From: Trifolium pratense
Lineage: Eukaryota; Streptophyta; Magnoliopsida; Fabales; Fabaceae
Direction: 5' to 3'
Assembly (NCBI RefSeq): GCF_020283565.1
Contig: NC_060063.1
Location: 39,952,635-40,016,634 of the forward strand
Length of the DNA stretch: 64,000 nt
Positions 1 to 11,907 of the stretch are shown here, piece after piece (the first letter of the stretch is position 1; the number at the start of each line of letters is the position of its first letter). A program made the position numbers and the translations under genes. Below the pieces are notes generated by a model, which was not told the origin of the DNA, made no database searches, and worked only from the letters and a program-made list of their open reading frames with translations.

Positions 1-41
1 AATAGGATAATAGTTTCATATTGACATAACCTTATTTAAAA

Positions 42-450
42 GGTTTAATTAGTCTGTTGGTCCCTTAAAAATATTTTAGGTTTCACAATGGTCCCTTAAA
101 AAAAAAAAGGTCTGGATTGGTCCCTTAAAGAAAAAAAGACTCGGATTGGTCTCTTAAAGACATATATGTTTGCCATATTGGTCATTTCGGTTAAATTTTA
201 ACTCCAAATATAACAAAAAATTCCAATTGTTAAAATTTTAAAAATTAATTAGGTTTTTGGTGGACCACTTAGACTTAACGACATCCACAATTCAGTCAAC
301 TAAAACTAACGTTTTTTTGTGAAAAATTGACGGAAAGGACCAATGTGAGAAACGGATGTGTCTTTAAGGGACCAATCCGGACATTTTTTTCATTAAGGGA
401 CCATTGTGAAACCTAAAATATGTTTAAGGGACCAATAAACTAATTAAGCC
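42..450. mobile_element. Fold-back MITE, Mutator-type (9-bp TSD)
   Basis: Long terminal inverted repeats begin ggtttaattagt and end with the near-complement (ctaattaagcc). They are built from repeated GGTCCCTTA blocks read in opposite directions on the two sides. A perfect 9-bp direct repeat, tatttaaaa, flanks it at 33-41 and 451-459. A related copy with its own 9-bp duplication lies at 44322-44663. There is no coding capacity. The 9-bp target duplication points to Mutator-type transposase mobilisation. Confidence 0.8.
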
Positions 451-1304
451 TATTTAAAATGTTGGCCAAATCAATGATGCACAAATGAGATATATCTTGT
501 ATCATGCATAAGTTGGCATCTTATGTATGATGCACAATATGTTTAGTTGTGTGTTTATTTACCCTAATAAAAATCACCTTTTTATATAAAAATAATTCCT
601 TATCAAAATTTTTGTTTAGAGAAGCCGTTAACTTTTCATTTGAAGCAATTTTTAATTTTTTTTTCTTTAAATTCTCATTTTAAAATAAATCTATAAAAAA
701 TAGATAAAAAAAAAATAATAATTCTTGTATCAAAAAGTAATATTTTTCATTATATATAATTTTAAAAAATAACAAATAGATAAAAAAGAAAAAAAGAAAA
801 AGCGACTAAGTTATTTGAAAAATGCGATTTTCTCACAAGACTCTATAACAAACCACTCTAAATTACATGGGTTTTATATATATCTAGTAGAATTAAAATG
901 AATTTCAACTAATTAAACATTATGTTAAGAAATGTGATTTTTTTACATAGTTAATATGTATTTCAACTAATTAAACATTATGTTAAGAAATATGTTTATT
1001 TTACATAGTTAATAAATATTTTCTCTGTCTAATAATAAGTGTCTTTTTAAAATTCTTTTTGTTTTAAATTATTTTTACATTTAAAATATTAAGACAACCT
1101 TCATTATAAACTCCAAAATAATAAAAATTTATGAGATAATGCAAATTTTGTACTTGTGAGTTTATCACATCACATATATATAATCTAATTACCTTAGATG
1201 AATCACTTTATAGGCAATTGTTACTTGAAAAAACATCACTCCCTCTAGTTATTAATACAAAAAAAAAATTATTTTTTAAATTCATCGAAATATTAATGTA
1301 TTTA
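451..1304. other. AT-rich intergenic DNA with a 58-bp tandem duplication
   Basis: No gene is visible. A 58-bp segment starting tttcaactaatt at 903 is repeated in tandem at 961, ending near 1017. The rest is low-complexity A/T sequence. Confidence 0.6.
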
Positions 1305-1608
1305 GGGTCCGTTTGGCCTAGCTTTTTTCCTCTTCTTTTTACTTAAAAGTAAGAAGTTAGGCCAAACAACAATTTCTAAAAGCTATAGTAAGAAGAAAAA
1401 AAACAGTTTCTATATTTTAGGAAAAATAATAATATATTATCAAATATATATTTTCACCCTATTATATTATAAAACAACAACTTTTAACTTTTTTTATAAA
1501 AGAATTAAGATTTACCAAACAATTTTAACTTTAGTTAAAAAACTATTATTTCTAGCTTTATGATTAAAAGATCTTCTACACCTAAAAAAAGCTAGATCAA
1601 ACAGACCC
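1305..1608. mobile_element. Tourist-like MITE (PIF/Harbinger type)
   Basis: A 304-bp element with inverted ends GGGTCCGTTTGGCCTAGC and, on the other side, the complement of GGGTCTGTTTGATCTAGC. A TTA duplication flanks it (1302-1304 and 1609-1611). The GGG(T/C)CTGTTTGG-type end and TTA target site match Tourist MITEs mobilised by PIF/Harbinger transposases. It is non-coding and AT-rich inside. Confidence 0.75.
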
Positions 1609-2039
1609 TTAGTCTTTGATTTAAGCTGTAACTTATAAACTTAAAATCTAGCTTTACCAAACAAAGTCATAATAAAATACATCAATCTTTCAATAAATTT
1701 AAAAAGAAAAATTTTCTTATATTAAGGGATAAAAAAAAACTTAAAAAATACCATAGATCAATAATATTTAAAAAATATTCAAAACATCAATAATGATGGA
1801 TATATAACATTCAACTAAAAGTTTAGACAACAATACAATGAAAAAGGGAGATCATAGCTTGGGCCATGCTGCTTTGTTTTTCAAAGTTATCCTTAAACCT
1901 TTCCTTTTTTTTGGTTACAATTCTTCAATGTCAAATACCCACCTGAAATTATAAAATTCGTCAAATACTCTCCTGAAATTTGGAAATAGGCAAATACCCC
2001 TCCTGAAATTTTAAAAAGTCAATCATATTGCCCCCTGGC
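1609..2039. other. Intergenic DNA, no gene seen
   Basis: AT-rich sequence. The phrase cctgaaatt recurs three times near 1941-2010 with variable spacing, suggesting decayed short repeats. No start-to-stop reading frame of note. Confidence 0.5.
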
Positions 2040-2165
2040 AATACAATTTTGTCTTGACTAGATTTCGAACCCACGATCCTTCAGTGCAAGACAATATTTT
2101 CAACTATTATGGCAAGTATACCAATTGTGATTAAAATTATGTGCAATAATTGATAAGCACTATCG
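2040..2165 (-). mobile_element. tRNA-derived SINE-like repeat
   Basis: Read on the minus strand it carries a pol III B-box-like motif GGGTTCGAAATC and an upstream A-box-like stretch. The same repeat occurs at 13500-13610 and 13871-13981 on the plus strand, sharing the block around ggtat-cttgccata and the downstream tagtcaagacaaaatt. Three dispersed copies with tRNA-like internal promoter motifs support a SINE; the A box is poorly conserved. Confidence 0.5.
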
Positions 2166-2342
2166 ATTTTCATAGGAAAGATTTCATACAACAATTAAAC
2201 ATCATCAAATTACATTGCACAGTTTAAACAATTAAAAACCGATAATTAGAAATCTAGCAAATCATCAAATCATACATTTTCTTAGTGTTTTATTTTTCGA
2301 AAAAATTTACATTTTTTACCCTAATTCAATATTTTTTACTAA

Positions 2343-4200
2343 CTAGAACATCGACCCGTGCGGTGCACGGGTCTGATTAGATGTAAGATATATAATGATT
2401 AAATAAGATATGATAATTCCAATAATGTACGATATATGAAAAAAGTTGAGTAACATTAAACGATAGTTCAACAATAATTTTGGATAAATATTCATACAAA
2501 GGAAATTATGTTATATTACGGAAGACTTCCTTATAGACCACATTCGAAGTCTTAGTCGTATTTTCACCGTCGTCATCGATGATCAATATTTTTAATCCTT
2601 TTCTAGAAGTAACTCTTGAAATTGCAACATACAACTGACCATGTGAAAACACTGACGACGAAAGATATATCCCAACATGCTTTAAAGATTGTCTCTGACT
2701 CTTATTAATAGTCATCGCAAAAGAAATCATTATAGGAAATTGTCTCCGTTGAAATTTAAAAGGAATTCTCACGTCAGATGGTGTTAGAGAAAATCTAGGT
2801 ATGAAAACCCGATCACCAATATTACTTCCTGAAATAATTTTTCCTTCAAGAGCATGTTTTCTCAATCTCGTAATAATAAGTCTTGTTCCATTGCATAATC
2901 CTAATTTTTTATTCAAATTCCTTAATAGCATAACTGGAACTCCAAATTTAAGTCTCAACTTGTGATTTGGAAGTCCCGACGTAGAAATCGTGTTCAAAAA
3001 TTCGGGAGTATGAACATCATCCACTGTTTGACCGTCTACAATATTTTGTGTGAGTGTAGTATCATAACTCAAATATGTTTTTTCTTCATCAGAAATTAAA
3101 TCCAACATGTAATCCTTTATTGTGTCGACTATTGAATTTTTAGGAGGTAGTATAACTCTATTTTGGAAATACGTTATATCGTTCATGTTTTGTAAAAGTT
3201 GGGGATGGGTGCTTTCAACGATAGAAGCAAGAGGATCACCTGAATTTGGAATCAATAAATCTGATGGAATGTCAAGTTCTAAATCATCGTCGTTGTCATC
3301 TCCAATTTCTTCATCGCCAACACTCAAAACCCATTCAGAAAACAATCTTCTTTGTTCAACGTCTGCACTCGAAGCACCACCGAGAAGCCTCGTGTTTTTA
3401 CTCAAAGTTAAAACTTCACAAAAATTCCAAAGAACCGAAGAATTAATAGTAGCATGAATAACTTCTGGCCTTGTACCTTTGGGTATTACTGGTAGAATTT
3501 GTCTAAAATCTTCGCCAAAAACAACAATTTTTCCACCAAAGGGAATGTGTTTATTTTTTCATCAACAGACTTGAGAATATTTTTTAAAGTTCGATCAACA
3601 GCTTTGAAACAGTGTTTGTGCATCATTGGTGCTTCATCCCATATAATGAGCTTTGCTTTTTTATTAATAGCGCCAAAGGGCTTTTAGGAACTATGGTACA
3701 TGTTGAAAACTCGTCAACATTTAGAGGAATACAAACCCTTGAATGTGCTGTTCTACCGCTAGGTATAAGCAATGCAGCGATCCCACTTGTGGAAAATGTT
3801 AAAACTATCTCAGCTTTTGAGCGTAATGCGACTGACATGGCCCTCCAGATAAATGTCTTCCCTGTACCGCCATAACCATAAAGAAAAAAGACCCCAGGTT
3901 TGTTTTCGTTTACTCTTGTCATGATTGTGTCATATACTTTACGTTATTCTGAAGTCATAGTTGACATTAATCTAACATGTTCCTCAGCTAATGATTGTCT
4001 GTTATAATTCAATTTTTCGTGTATTAAACTATTTTGTATATCAGGAACAAATGATGTGTCTGCTCTAGGCATTGGAGGATAATCTTTTAAACTATTCCCA
4101 CAACTACGTGACATCATCTCAATATCTGCTAGTGCATATTGTATCAATTGATCATCGTTTAATATTAAATCTGCAATGTTAAAATCAAAATAATGAATGT
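2343..4200 (-). mobile_element. Helitron fragment, 3' end with terminal hairpin
   Basis: On the minus strand the sequence ends with the hairpin GACCCGTGCACCGCACGGGTC followed by GATGTTCTAG and a T, the canonical plant Helitron 3' end (hairpin, then CTRR, inserted before T). The terminal CTAG lies at 2343-2346. A degenerate helicase gene fills the rest. No 5' TC end can be placed; homology stops near 4200, and a sirevirus-like element is inserted 127 bp further on. Confidence 0.75.
2506..4200 (-). pseudogene. Helitron PIF1-like DNA helicase, broken
   Basis: This is the SF1 helicase half of a Helitron Rep/Hel protein, the enzyme that unwinds DNA during rolling-circle transposition. Walker A (GYGGTGKT) is read at about 3845-3870 and the Walker B-type DEAPMMHK motif near 3610-3640. 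The long C-terminal block (2506-3405) contains the PVMLLRNLN, MTINKSQ and QLYVAISRVTS motifs typical of PIF1 helicases. The gene is not functional: a TAA stop interrupts it at about 3942, and at least two frameshifts between 3540 and 3660 separate Walker A, Walker B and the C-terminal block. The Rep nuclease half is absent. A second copy of the C-terminal part lies inverted at 14881-15732. Confidence 0.85.
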
Positions 4201-4327
4201 GATTAGTGACATGACTATGGTTGTGTTTGGTTGTATTGCAAAAAAAAAATGATTTAGCAGAATTGAGTTTGATAGATTCGATTTTGGGCAAAAGTGAGTT
4301 AAACAGAATTGATTTATGTTTGGATAC

Positions 4328-5499
4328 TGTTGGGTTTTTGTATGTTGGCTACATTTTGCAAAAACATCTTTTAGCCAAGTGTTGAGACATATGTGCGTAC
4401 ACCAAGTGTTGAGACAGATGTAACAACACTTGTATGTCTGATTGTTCGCGCCAGCTAGCATTTTTATTTTCTACTCAATCTTTCGAAGATTTGATTGAAG
4501 AATTGTTTCGTGGTTTCTTACTCAACAAGGCGCACGTGATCAATATTGTTTATGAAGGCAGCCGAACCCTAGTTCTATTTTCTAAAGGAATAAAATAACT
4601 TTTAGAAAATATAATATTTGTTTCAAAAATATATATTGTGAAGATTGCTGCAAAAAATATAAAAGATTTATTTCAAATAAATCTTTGTGCTTCAAGAAGA
4701 TTAGAAGATTTAATTTTAAAATATATTTACAACAAATATATTTATGGGAGGAATATTTGATGCAAAGAAAGATTTGGTAAAAATATATATTTTGCATCTA
4801 GAAGATTTATTGGAGCTGAAGCATTATGAAAAGCCCACGAGGCTCTGCTATTTAAAGGGTGCTGCTAACCCTGTTTTATTCACCGAAACTTGAAGCTAAA
4901 ATAGAATATCAAAGATGTAGTCTTTTAAGGGTTTCGTGTCTTTGAGCCACTCTCTAGGAGAGTTGGTGTAAAGTGAACCACTCGGGTTGTGAGATGGTCA
5001 CTATGTCCTCACTCAGAAACCTATAGGTAATGAGTTGAGTATTGTAATTGGAGGAAGCTTTTAAGCAACTCCAAATTGTGAACTTAGTCGTTGGCTAGGT
5101 GGTGATGTTACTGAAGTGTGTCTTCATCTTTGTCAAGGAGAGTGTCTCCATTCTGTTGTTATTGAAATCCTTACTGGTTGTAAGGTTGAGGGGAGTGAGA
5201 CGGGGTCTCATATCTAGGAGTTCCTAGGTAGAAGTTGCATTGGGTAGGGATTAAGTGAGGAGTTGTAAACGGGGGAGTTTAGCTCTGAATTAATACTGCT
5301 GATAGTGAATTTCCTCCTGGATTGGTATCCCCCAGATTAGGCTGTTAGGCTGAACTGGGTTAACAATTATGTGTGTTGTTTATGCTTTTCAGTATCTGTT
5401 TTTAATGCTCTGCTTTATTGTTCTTACTGCTAAGACAAGTGTTACGACAAGTGTCTGAATATCGTGGACAACACTTGTCTACTGTGTACCAGAATTTCA
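4328..5499 (+). repeat. 5' LTR of the sirevirus-like element
   Basis: 1172 bp, direct repeat of 11908-13078. It begins TGTTGGGTTTTTG and ends ACCAGAATTTCA. It contains a TATA-like site near 4848 that would drive the genomic transcript. Confidence 0.9.
4848..4858 (+). promoter_or_regulatory. Candidate LTR TATA box
   Basis: CTATTTAAAGG within the 5' LTR, repeated in the 3' LTR. It sits in the middle of the LTR, where the U3/R promoter is expected. Position and sequence only; no transcript evidence. Confidence 0.4.
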
Positions 5500-5501
5500 A
5501 T

Positions 5502-5516
5502 TGGTATCAGAGCAGG
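5502..5516 (+). other. Primer-binding site, initiator Met-tRNA
   Basis: TGGTATCAGAGCAGG begins 3 bp after the 5' LTR. It matches the complement of the 3' end of plant initiator methionine tRNA, the usual primer for Copia and Gypsy reverse transcription. Confidence 0.85.
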
Positions 5517-6839
5517 CATCCTGTTCTGTATCTGAGTGAGATCCTAGGGAAGATACTTTCTGGTTATGAACAAGTAAGGAATACTGAAAAGTTGTTTGGA
5601 CTTGAAGAAGTTCATATTTGTTTGAATGGTCCCTAGAAGTGGAGGATGGACTATTCATGGCACGGTGTGTAGCTTTGATGTTGAGCTTCTGTATGGTTTG
5701 ATTTATTTTCAAACCTTTGTTAACCTGTTGCATCTGGAGTGTGGAATTTGTGCAAAGGTCATTATGGTGTGCCTGAAGTTTGTTGAGGAGTTTTTCTGCT
5801 TTGAATTCCGCTGCATATATATATGATGGAAAACTCTTGGTGGTTTTGAGTGTGCAACACTCTGTTCTCCTCTGAAGAGGTTCAACTAACTTGTTGGAGA
5901 TGCCAACGATACTTGAGGGTGATCTCAAGTCCACTCATAAAGGCACTCATACATGAGTTTGTTGAAGAGAGATCATAAGGTAGTTATGAGCAATTTATTT
6001 TTGCTTCTAACCCTAAAAGCCAACCTCCAATGGCTTTGATAAAAGATCTCTTGGTGTGTTCCTTGAGAAGGGGACTGATGTCTTCCCAGATGTTGGTACA
6101 TCTGACCAGCAGTATGCAGAATCTTGTTGGATTTATTTTTACACTAGAAACTTATGGTTGACTTCTTGGGTGAGTTTATTTCTGATCCAAGTAAGTGGTG
6201 GTGCAGATGTGTGTTTTGATTTTCCTGTGGAAGCTTGATAAAGGTATCTCATTTAGATTCTTTACGTGGAGGTTAAGCTCAAATGTCAAGGACATCTTCT
6301 CTGACATCTAGAGAATCCTTCTGATCAAAGGAACCGGATTTATGGAATCTTGTTTATGGCCATGAAACAGATTCTGTTTGGAGGAGAGTAACTTGCGTAT
6401 ACCAACCACTAGATGTGCAGCTATTGAAGGGGAGAATGTATAATTCTCTAGAGTGCTCTGAGAAGTTATGGAGTCCTTATTCTGAAGCTGTGAGATCTTG
6501 AAGACAAGTCAGACTCAATGTCTTGACATCTTTATATTGAGAACCTATTTTTGTTCAATATGTCTAGTGGTATTTCTCTAAAACAGGATGGAGGTTGTTT
6601 ACTCTAACTTGATATTGTCAAGTCTACGAGAGCATGGAACTCTTGTTCTGTTGTAGTGAAAAGAGCTTCATGGGATTATGAACATTGGAGCTGCTTCAAC
6701 CTATGTCCAATGGGTGAATTGTTATCTGCACTTTGGAGTGTCATCCAAATCACCTAGGATAGGCATTTCAGTTGTTTCTAGCAAGGAGGAGTTATTATTT
6801 TTGGGAGCAAAGGATTATTGCTCTTTGGTATTGAAAGTT
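5517..6839 (+). other. Sirevirus-like interior, leader and unrecognised sequence
   Basis: Internal retroelement DNA with no intact gag. Several short open stretches occur, but none shows a recognisable domain. The GTS-coding phrase (gttggtacatctg) already appears near 6090, matching the linker-type repeats seen later in the element. Confidence 0.5.
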
Positions 6840-8335
6840 GATCAACTACTGATGGTTGATTCTCTTGTGGCCCAATGTTGTTGTTAATTATGATGTTGGT
6901 GCTTCTACTAAGACCACAAGTGAATGTGTTGTTGATTCCCTCAAGGGAACTGTCCCTGAGACTGATGTTGTGCCAAATATTGACACATCTGTGGCACCTG
7001 AGACGAATGTTGTCTCTGATGTTGACACATCTATGGCATTGGAGACAAATGCTGTACCAAGTGTAGGTACATCTGAGGTACCTGAAATTGTCACAAGTGA
7101 CACTGTTCATAATGATGCTACTGAAAAAGAAGGAACTCTTGTGGTAGAAAAATCTAGTAATAATCTTGTGGATTACTCTGAATCAGATGAAAGCAGTAAG
7201 ACCCTATCTGAAGGTAAGGGAGTGAGTGATCCTGATGTTGTCTTCATGCATGAAAACGTTAAAGGTGACAAACTTGTGACAGAAGTGCCTGGTACTAGTG
7301 TTGGTAAAAGAACTAGAAGTAGGACAGGTAAAGGTGTGACAACTGTTAGTACACCTGTCCATCAGTCTGAGGTAGAGAAGTCTGCTAAAATGGCTGGGAA
7401 GAAAACTGTGACTGGTCCCCCCAGAACCAGGAGCAAGGTGATTCCAACTTCTGAGGTCAAGAAGAAGAGCTTAAAGAGAAAAGAACCTTCTTCTAGTGAT
7501 TCAGACTTTGAAAGGGAGACAAGTGTAGCTACATCTGGTGGCACATCTTGAAGAAGTGTGAAAGGTTTGATGAGAAAAGTGTCTGATCTAGGTGACTGTT
7601 TTGATAAGCTGGTAAGGGAATTTGTAGTGAATGTTGCTGACAATTGTGATGACCCTAAAAAAACCCTGAGTAAAGGCCACTTTGGAACATGCTGTTTATT
7701 TTGCTCTACAACTGCCCATAGCATTTACAACCCTGCTGTGTGGTATTATACTTGACCAATATCCAACTATTCTTGTGGATGCTGATGTTCCCTGTAGAAG
7801 GGCTAGTAAGCTGACCGTTAGTAAGAATTTACTGTCTGGGACACATGTAGATGCCGGTGTAGGTACATCTGTCCAGCAAAAGGCTGGTGCTCTCACTAGG
7901 TAGAAAATGATAACTGACTTTACTGAGTCTAGTAGAGCTGTTGAAGCTAATAAACTGAAGACTGTGATGATCCTTTGAGCAAGGAATTCATGAAGGTTTT
8001 TTAACATGGGTTGATGTGTTGAATTTTCACCTGCTAGCTGTGATTAATAAGTTTTTGGCCAGGAGTGAAGATCCTGAAGCTGAGCATGCTATGTCTTTGG
8101 CTGTGAAGATGCCAACAACATTTCCCACTGTGCTTTGTAGTATTATTCCTGATCAGCATCCAAATATTTTGATCAGCTTTGATGTTGTCTGTAAGAGGGA
8201 ATCTCCTCTCACATTGCACTATAGACTAGTTGAAGGGACAAATGTTCCACATAATGTTGCAACATCTGGCAAGAAAACTTCTGGCTTCATGATCAGAAAA
8301 GAGATGATTGCTGATTTGATGAGACCTATGTAAGT
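6840..8335 (+). pseudogene. Sirevirus envelope-like / plant transposon protein, broken
   Basis: An open stretch at 6856-7551 encodes an acidic, repetitive N-terminal part with recurring (D/N)-V/I-x-T-S motifs. It ends in a basic segment (KRTRSRTG, then KKKSLKRKEPSSSDSDF). After a stop at 7549-7551 the homologous frame resumes near 7560 with LGDCFDKLVREFVVNV, then shifts again near 7690 and 8016 (INKFLARSEDPEAE). These phrases resemble, from memory of the family, the envelope-like third ORF of legume sireviruses. Function is unknown for the family. Stops and frameshifts make it a pseudogene. In sireviruses this ORF normally follows pol; here it precedes the integrase fragment. Confidence 0.6.
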
Positions 8336-9120
8336 TGAAAACCTTGGTCGAAAGAAGTATGTCTTTTTAGTTGTTGATGATTCCTTCAGATTTACCTGGG
8401 TAAATTTTATTAAAGAAAAATCAAATACTTTTCATGTCTTCAAAGACCTTTGTCAACGCCTCCAAAGAGAGAATGAGGGTGTAATTGTCAGGATCAGAAG
8501 TGACCATCGGAAGGAATTTGAAAATTCTAAATTCTCTAACTTCTGCTCCTCTGAAGGAATTAGTCATGAGTTCTCATCTACCCTCTCTGAGCTTTGGAAG
8601 GGGAGAAAACCAAATGTTAATTATTTCTATGTCTTTGGGAGTAAATGCTACATCTTGGCTAATAGAGAACAAAGACGAAAAGATGAATCTCAAAAGTTAT
8701 GGTAGGAATGGTGATCCTTTTGTTGTTGTCAATAAATCCCATACTATGACATGTTTCTATCTTGAACCTATCAAAACCCCTAATGTCGAATCAAATGTTG
8801 TTACCCATGTTAAAGGTTTTGTCAGTTCAAATGTTATGGGTAGTGTTGGAACATCTGTCAGATGTACCTCTGAAACTTTCAATCTGGTATGAATGTTGCT
8901 GTTGTTGATGACACTATTGTTGAAATTGTGCATGTATCATCTTCCAAGGTTGTTGGTTCTGACATTTTGTCATCCCTCACTAAAGTTGTGGTTGAGTCCC
9001 CCAAAGGAACCTCACATAAGTCTAATGTCATATCGGATGTTGAAACATCTTGGACCAACCCGTTAGTGTTGTTGAAACCTGTTCTGCAATTCCCCAAACT
9101 GATGATGATATGGTTCTGAG
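8336..9120 (+). pseudogene. Copia integrase fragment and GTS-rich linker, broken
   Basis: Translation in the homologous frame gives a Copia integrase catalytic-core piece. KKYVFLVVDDSFRFTWVNF contains the first catalytic Asp region, followed by RIRSDHRKEFEN with the second Asp. Next come the post-core motif LWKGRKPN and the phrase FGSKCYILANREQRRKD. A linker with VGTSV and VETSW motifs runs to about 9060. The HHCC N-terminal domain, the third catalytic residue region and the whole reverse transcriptase are missing. It is a decayed internal fragment, not a working integrase. Confidence 0.75.
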
Positions 9121-11895
9121 AGTCCTCAATCTAATGAGGATCAACTAATGGTGGTTTGGAGTATTGAGGTTTTGAATGTGGTAGAAGAAACTGATCTTGA
9201 TGATCTTCCATTTAACCAAAGTTGTTGCTCAAAGTGTGACTAAAAGAGAACTAGCATGGTACGATTGTTTGTGTGGATGTGCATTCTGCTGAGAAGTATT
9301 ATATGTGTTCAGATGTGTTATGATCAGATGCGATAATGCTCAGATATGTGATGATCAAAGGTGATTACTATTATTGTAAGTGACTGTTTCAGACCTGTTT
9401 CTGAAACCTCTAGTTTGATGTTCTTGTGTGATGACAATATATCTATTGTTGAAGATGCTTTTGGTATATGTCTCTTGAGATTGAAACTGAATAATACTCA
9501 TCTGTGTTGAATAACTTGTCTGTTCTGGTACGAGATGTTGTAACATCTGTCTCAACATCATGTTATCTCAAGTATTCCAACAGTGTGTACAACAGCTGTC
9601 GCCAAAATGCCAGAATGTGGTTGACTATGAGCCAAATATTGAGGATGATGTTCTGGGCATCATGTCACTTGACAGGAAGAAAGTTGACATCTCTTCTGTC
9701 CTCTTAGAATGTTTCATTCATTTTAAAGAAAATGTCTAGAAATAGAAATTTGTGTTTTAAAGGAGATAATGCTATGAGAAGCTGGATTTTTTTTGTGAGT
9801 ATGTTTTTAACTATGAAGCAAGCTACAACGTTTATGGTGAAGCTACCAATAACCTTTATGGGTGTAATCTCTAAGAGTATTATGAGACAACTCTTTGAGA
9901 TTGAAAGATCAGAAGCACTCCAAAGCCAAAAAGGGAGTGTCTTTGACTTCTGACTATAGATTTCTTTTGTCGGACCACATGTTCCTAACATTGTTTTCTC
10001 TGCCGGTTGGTACATGTTGTTTCCAAGAACAATGTTTTCTCATGCTCTTGTCATGTTGTGGAAACAAGGGGAAAATGTATATTTTATGAGTGTTTACTAT
10101 GGAGTTTGATGTGGTGGATATGATATGGTTCCTCCATTTCTGATTTATATATGATGAACTATGTATCCCATGGTGTTATATTTGGTTGTAGTATCTCTGT
10201 GCACTATGTGGTTGATGTGATGAAGATAGTATAGGTTTATGCCTTGTTACTTATGATCTTCATGTTATACTATTGGAGTTTGGTCATGGTATTGTGGATG
10301 AAAGCGCGCATGTTCTCTTTCCACTACTTTTGTTCTCCGTATCTTTTGTGGGCTAGGCCATGGATTTCTAGCACCTGTATGTGCCTATGGTCTGTAATAT
10401 CTGCACTCTGGATATTTCTGTTTTTGCTACTCTGTGTTCTGATATGTATGATGTTTGTCAAAATTATGACTAAAAAGGAAGAGTAGTGTGTGTGTGGACA
10501 AATGTGTGGACCGATGTTCTTACATTTGGTGAAGTTGCTGTTCTTATGCTTCTATGCTCGTATTGATGTTCTTATGCTTCTATGCTCGTATTGAGAGGGA
10601 GTGTGAGTTATATATATGTGCATGTATTCAAGAGGAGTAGTAGTGTGTTGCTAGCCTGATAATGTGTTCTGATAGCTTTTGCTCTGATAGTGTGCTTGAT
10701 GGTTGTGGGAGTGCTATGTTCCTGATGTGTGATGTCATGCCTGATGTCTAAACATCCAGATCTGATGTGTGAGAATTTATTCTTCTCAGTATGTGGGAGT
10801 TTATTTCTCCCTATGTGGTTCTTTTGTGAGAGTTTAGTTTTCTCTGTTATATAACTTGCACTTCTGATACTGCTATGGTACCTCTATGCCTCTGTTCTTT
10901 TGTTTAATGCACACTGACTTTATTTGTCAGAATTTGTGGCTAAAAAGGGGGAGTAGTGATCTATGTAAGATCTATGTGCGTGATGTGTGGACAGATGTGC
11001 TGACATCTGGTGTGTATGTTGTTGTTGCGATTCTCCCTACGATGTGTTAATCTGCTAGGCCTATGTCTGAGCGGAGTAAATGTTACCTTCAACTCTGTGT
11101 GATGTGCATGCAAGAATTCCAAAAAGCATTTAAACTTGTAGCATAGGGCATGATCATAATCATAGTCATAGAAATATGGATGATTCATCGTGCTTAGTCA
11201 TAATCATAGAAATATGGATGACTTTTATGCTTAGGATCACAATCATAGAAATATGGGTGATTTGGGTCACAGTCATAGCAATATGGGTGACTTAGTTAGT
11301 TACAGTCGTAGAAATATGGGTAACTTGTACATGCTTATTTATGAATGCACAAATGTGTGTCTACAACAACTATTAAACATTGATCACTCTGATTGAATGC
11401 TTCTGCTATTACAAGGATGTTGTAGTTCATATGGTTGACTACATTGTATGCTTGTGCTCTATCATGCACAAATTCAGGGGGAGTGGTAGTATGAATAAGT
11501 GACAAGTGTGATGCCAGATGCTGAGACATCTTGGCTTTATTCTCTGGTGGCTGGGAATTTATTTTTCCTAGTTCTATGTTTGTGGGAATTTATTTTTCCC
11601 TGGTGATCTTTTGTTGAATGGATGTACTCTGATTGTAAGAGTTTATTTCTCCTATCTTTGAATCCACTGTGAGAGTTTATTTCTCTTTATCTGCTCTGTG
11701 AGGCTATATGTGTTTATTCCTGCTGTTGCATGCCTCTGTTACTACTTACAAGTTATTCGTAGCTGAAGAGCTCTCTTGGAAGTAGCTTTTCTATGTTACT
11801 TTATTTCCTAGTTGTGTGCTCATGTTGACTCGAAGGAAAGGTGATACTGTATCTCTCTTAATACTGGTCTAATATTGTTTTAGCCAAAATTTGCC
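9121..11895 (+). other. Sirevirus-like interior, non-coding
   Basis: About 2.8 kb in which I recognise no domain. Short repeats are frequent: atatgg(g/a)tga-type phrases with cataatcatagaaatatgg near 11150-11330, and ttatgcttctatgctcgtattga duplicated at 10550-10592. The position between pol remnants and the purine tract matches the long 3' untranslated part of many sireviruses. Confidence 0.5.
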
Positions 11896-11907
11896 AAAGG
11901 GGGAGAC
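11896..11907 (+). other. Polypurine tract
   Basis: AAAGGGGGAGAC directly abuts the 3' LTR at 11908. It is the expected plus-strand primer site. Confidence 0.8.

Noticed and set aside
5497..5934. 145-aa minus-strand frame at the left LTR border
   Set aside because: It runs antisense across the primer-binding site of the sirevirus-like element and has no domain; a shadow frame.
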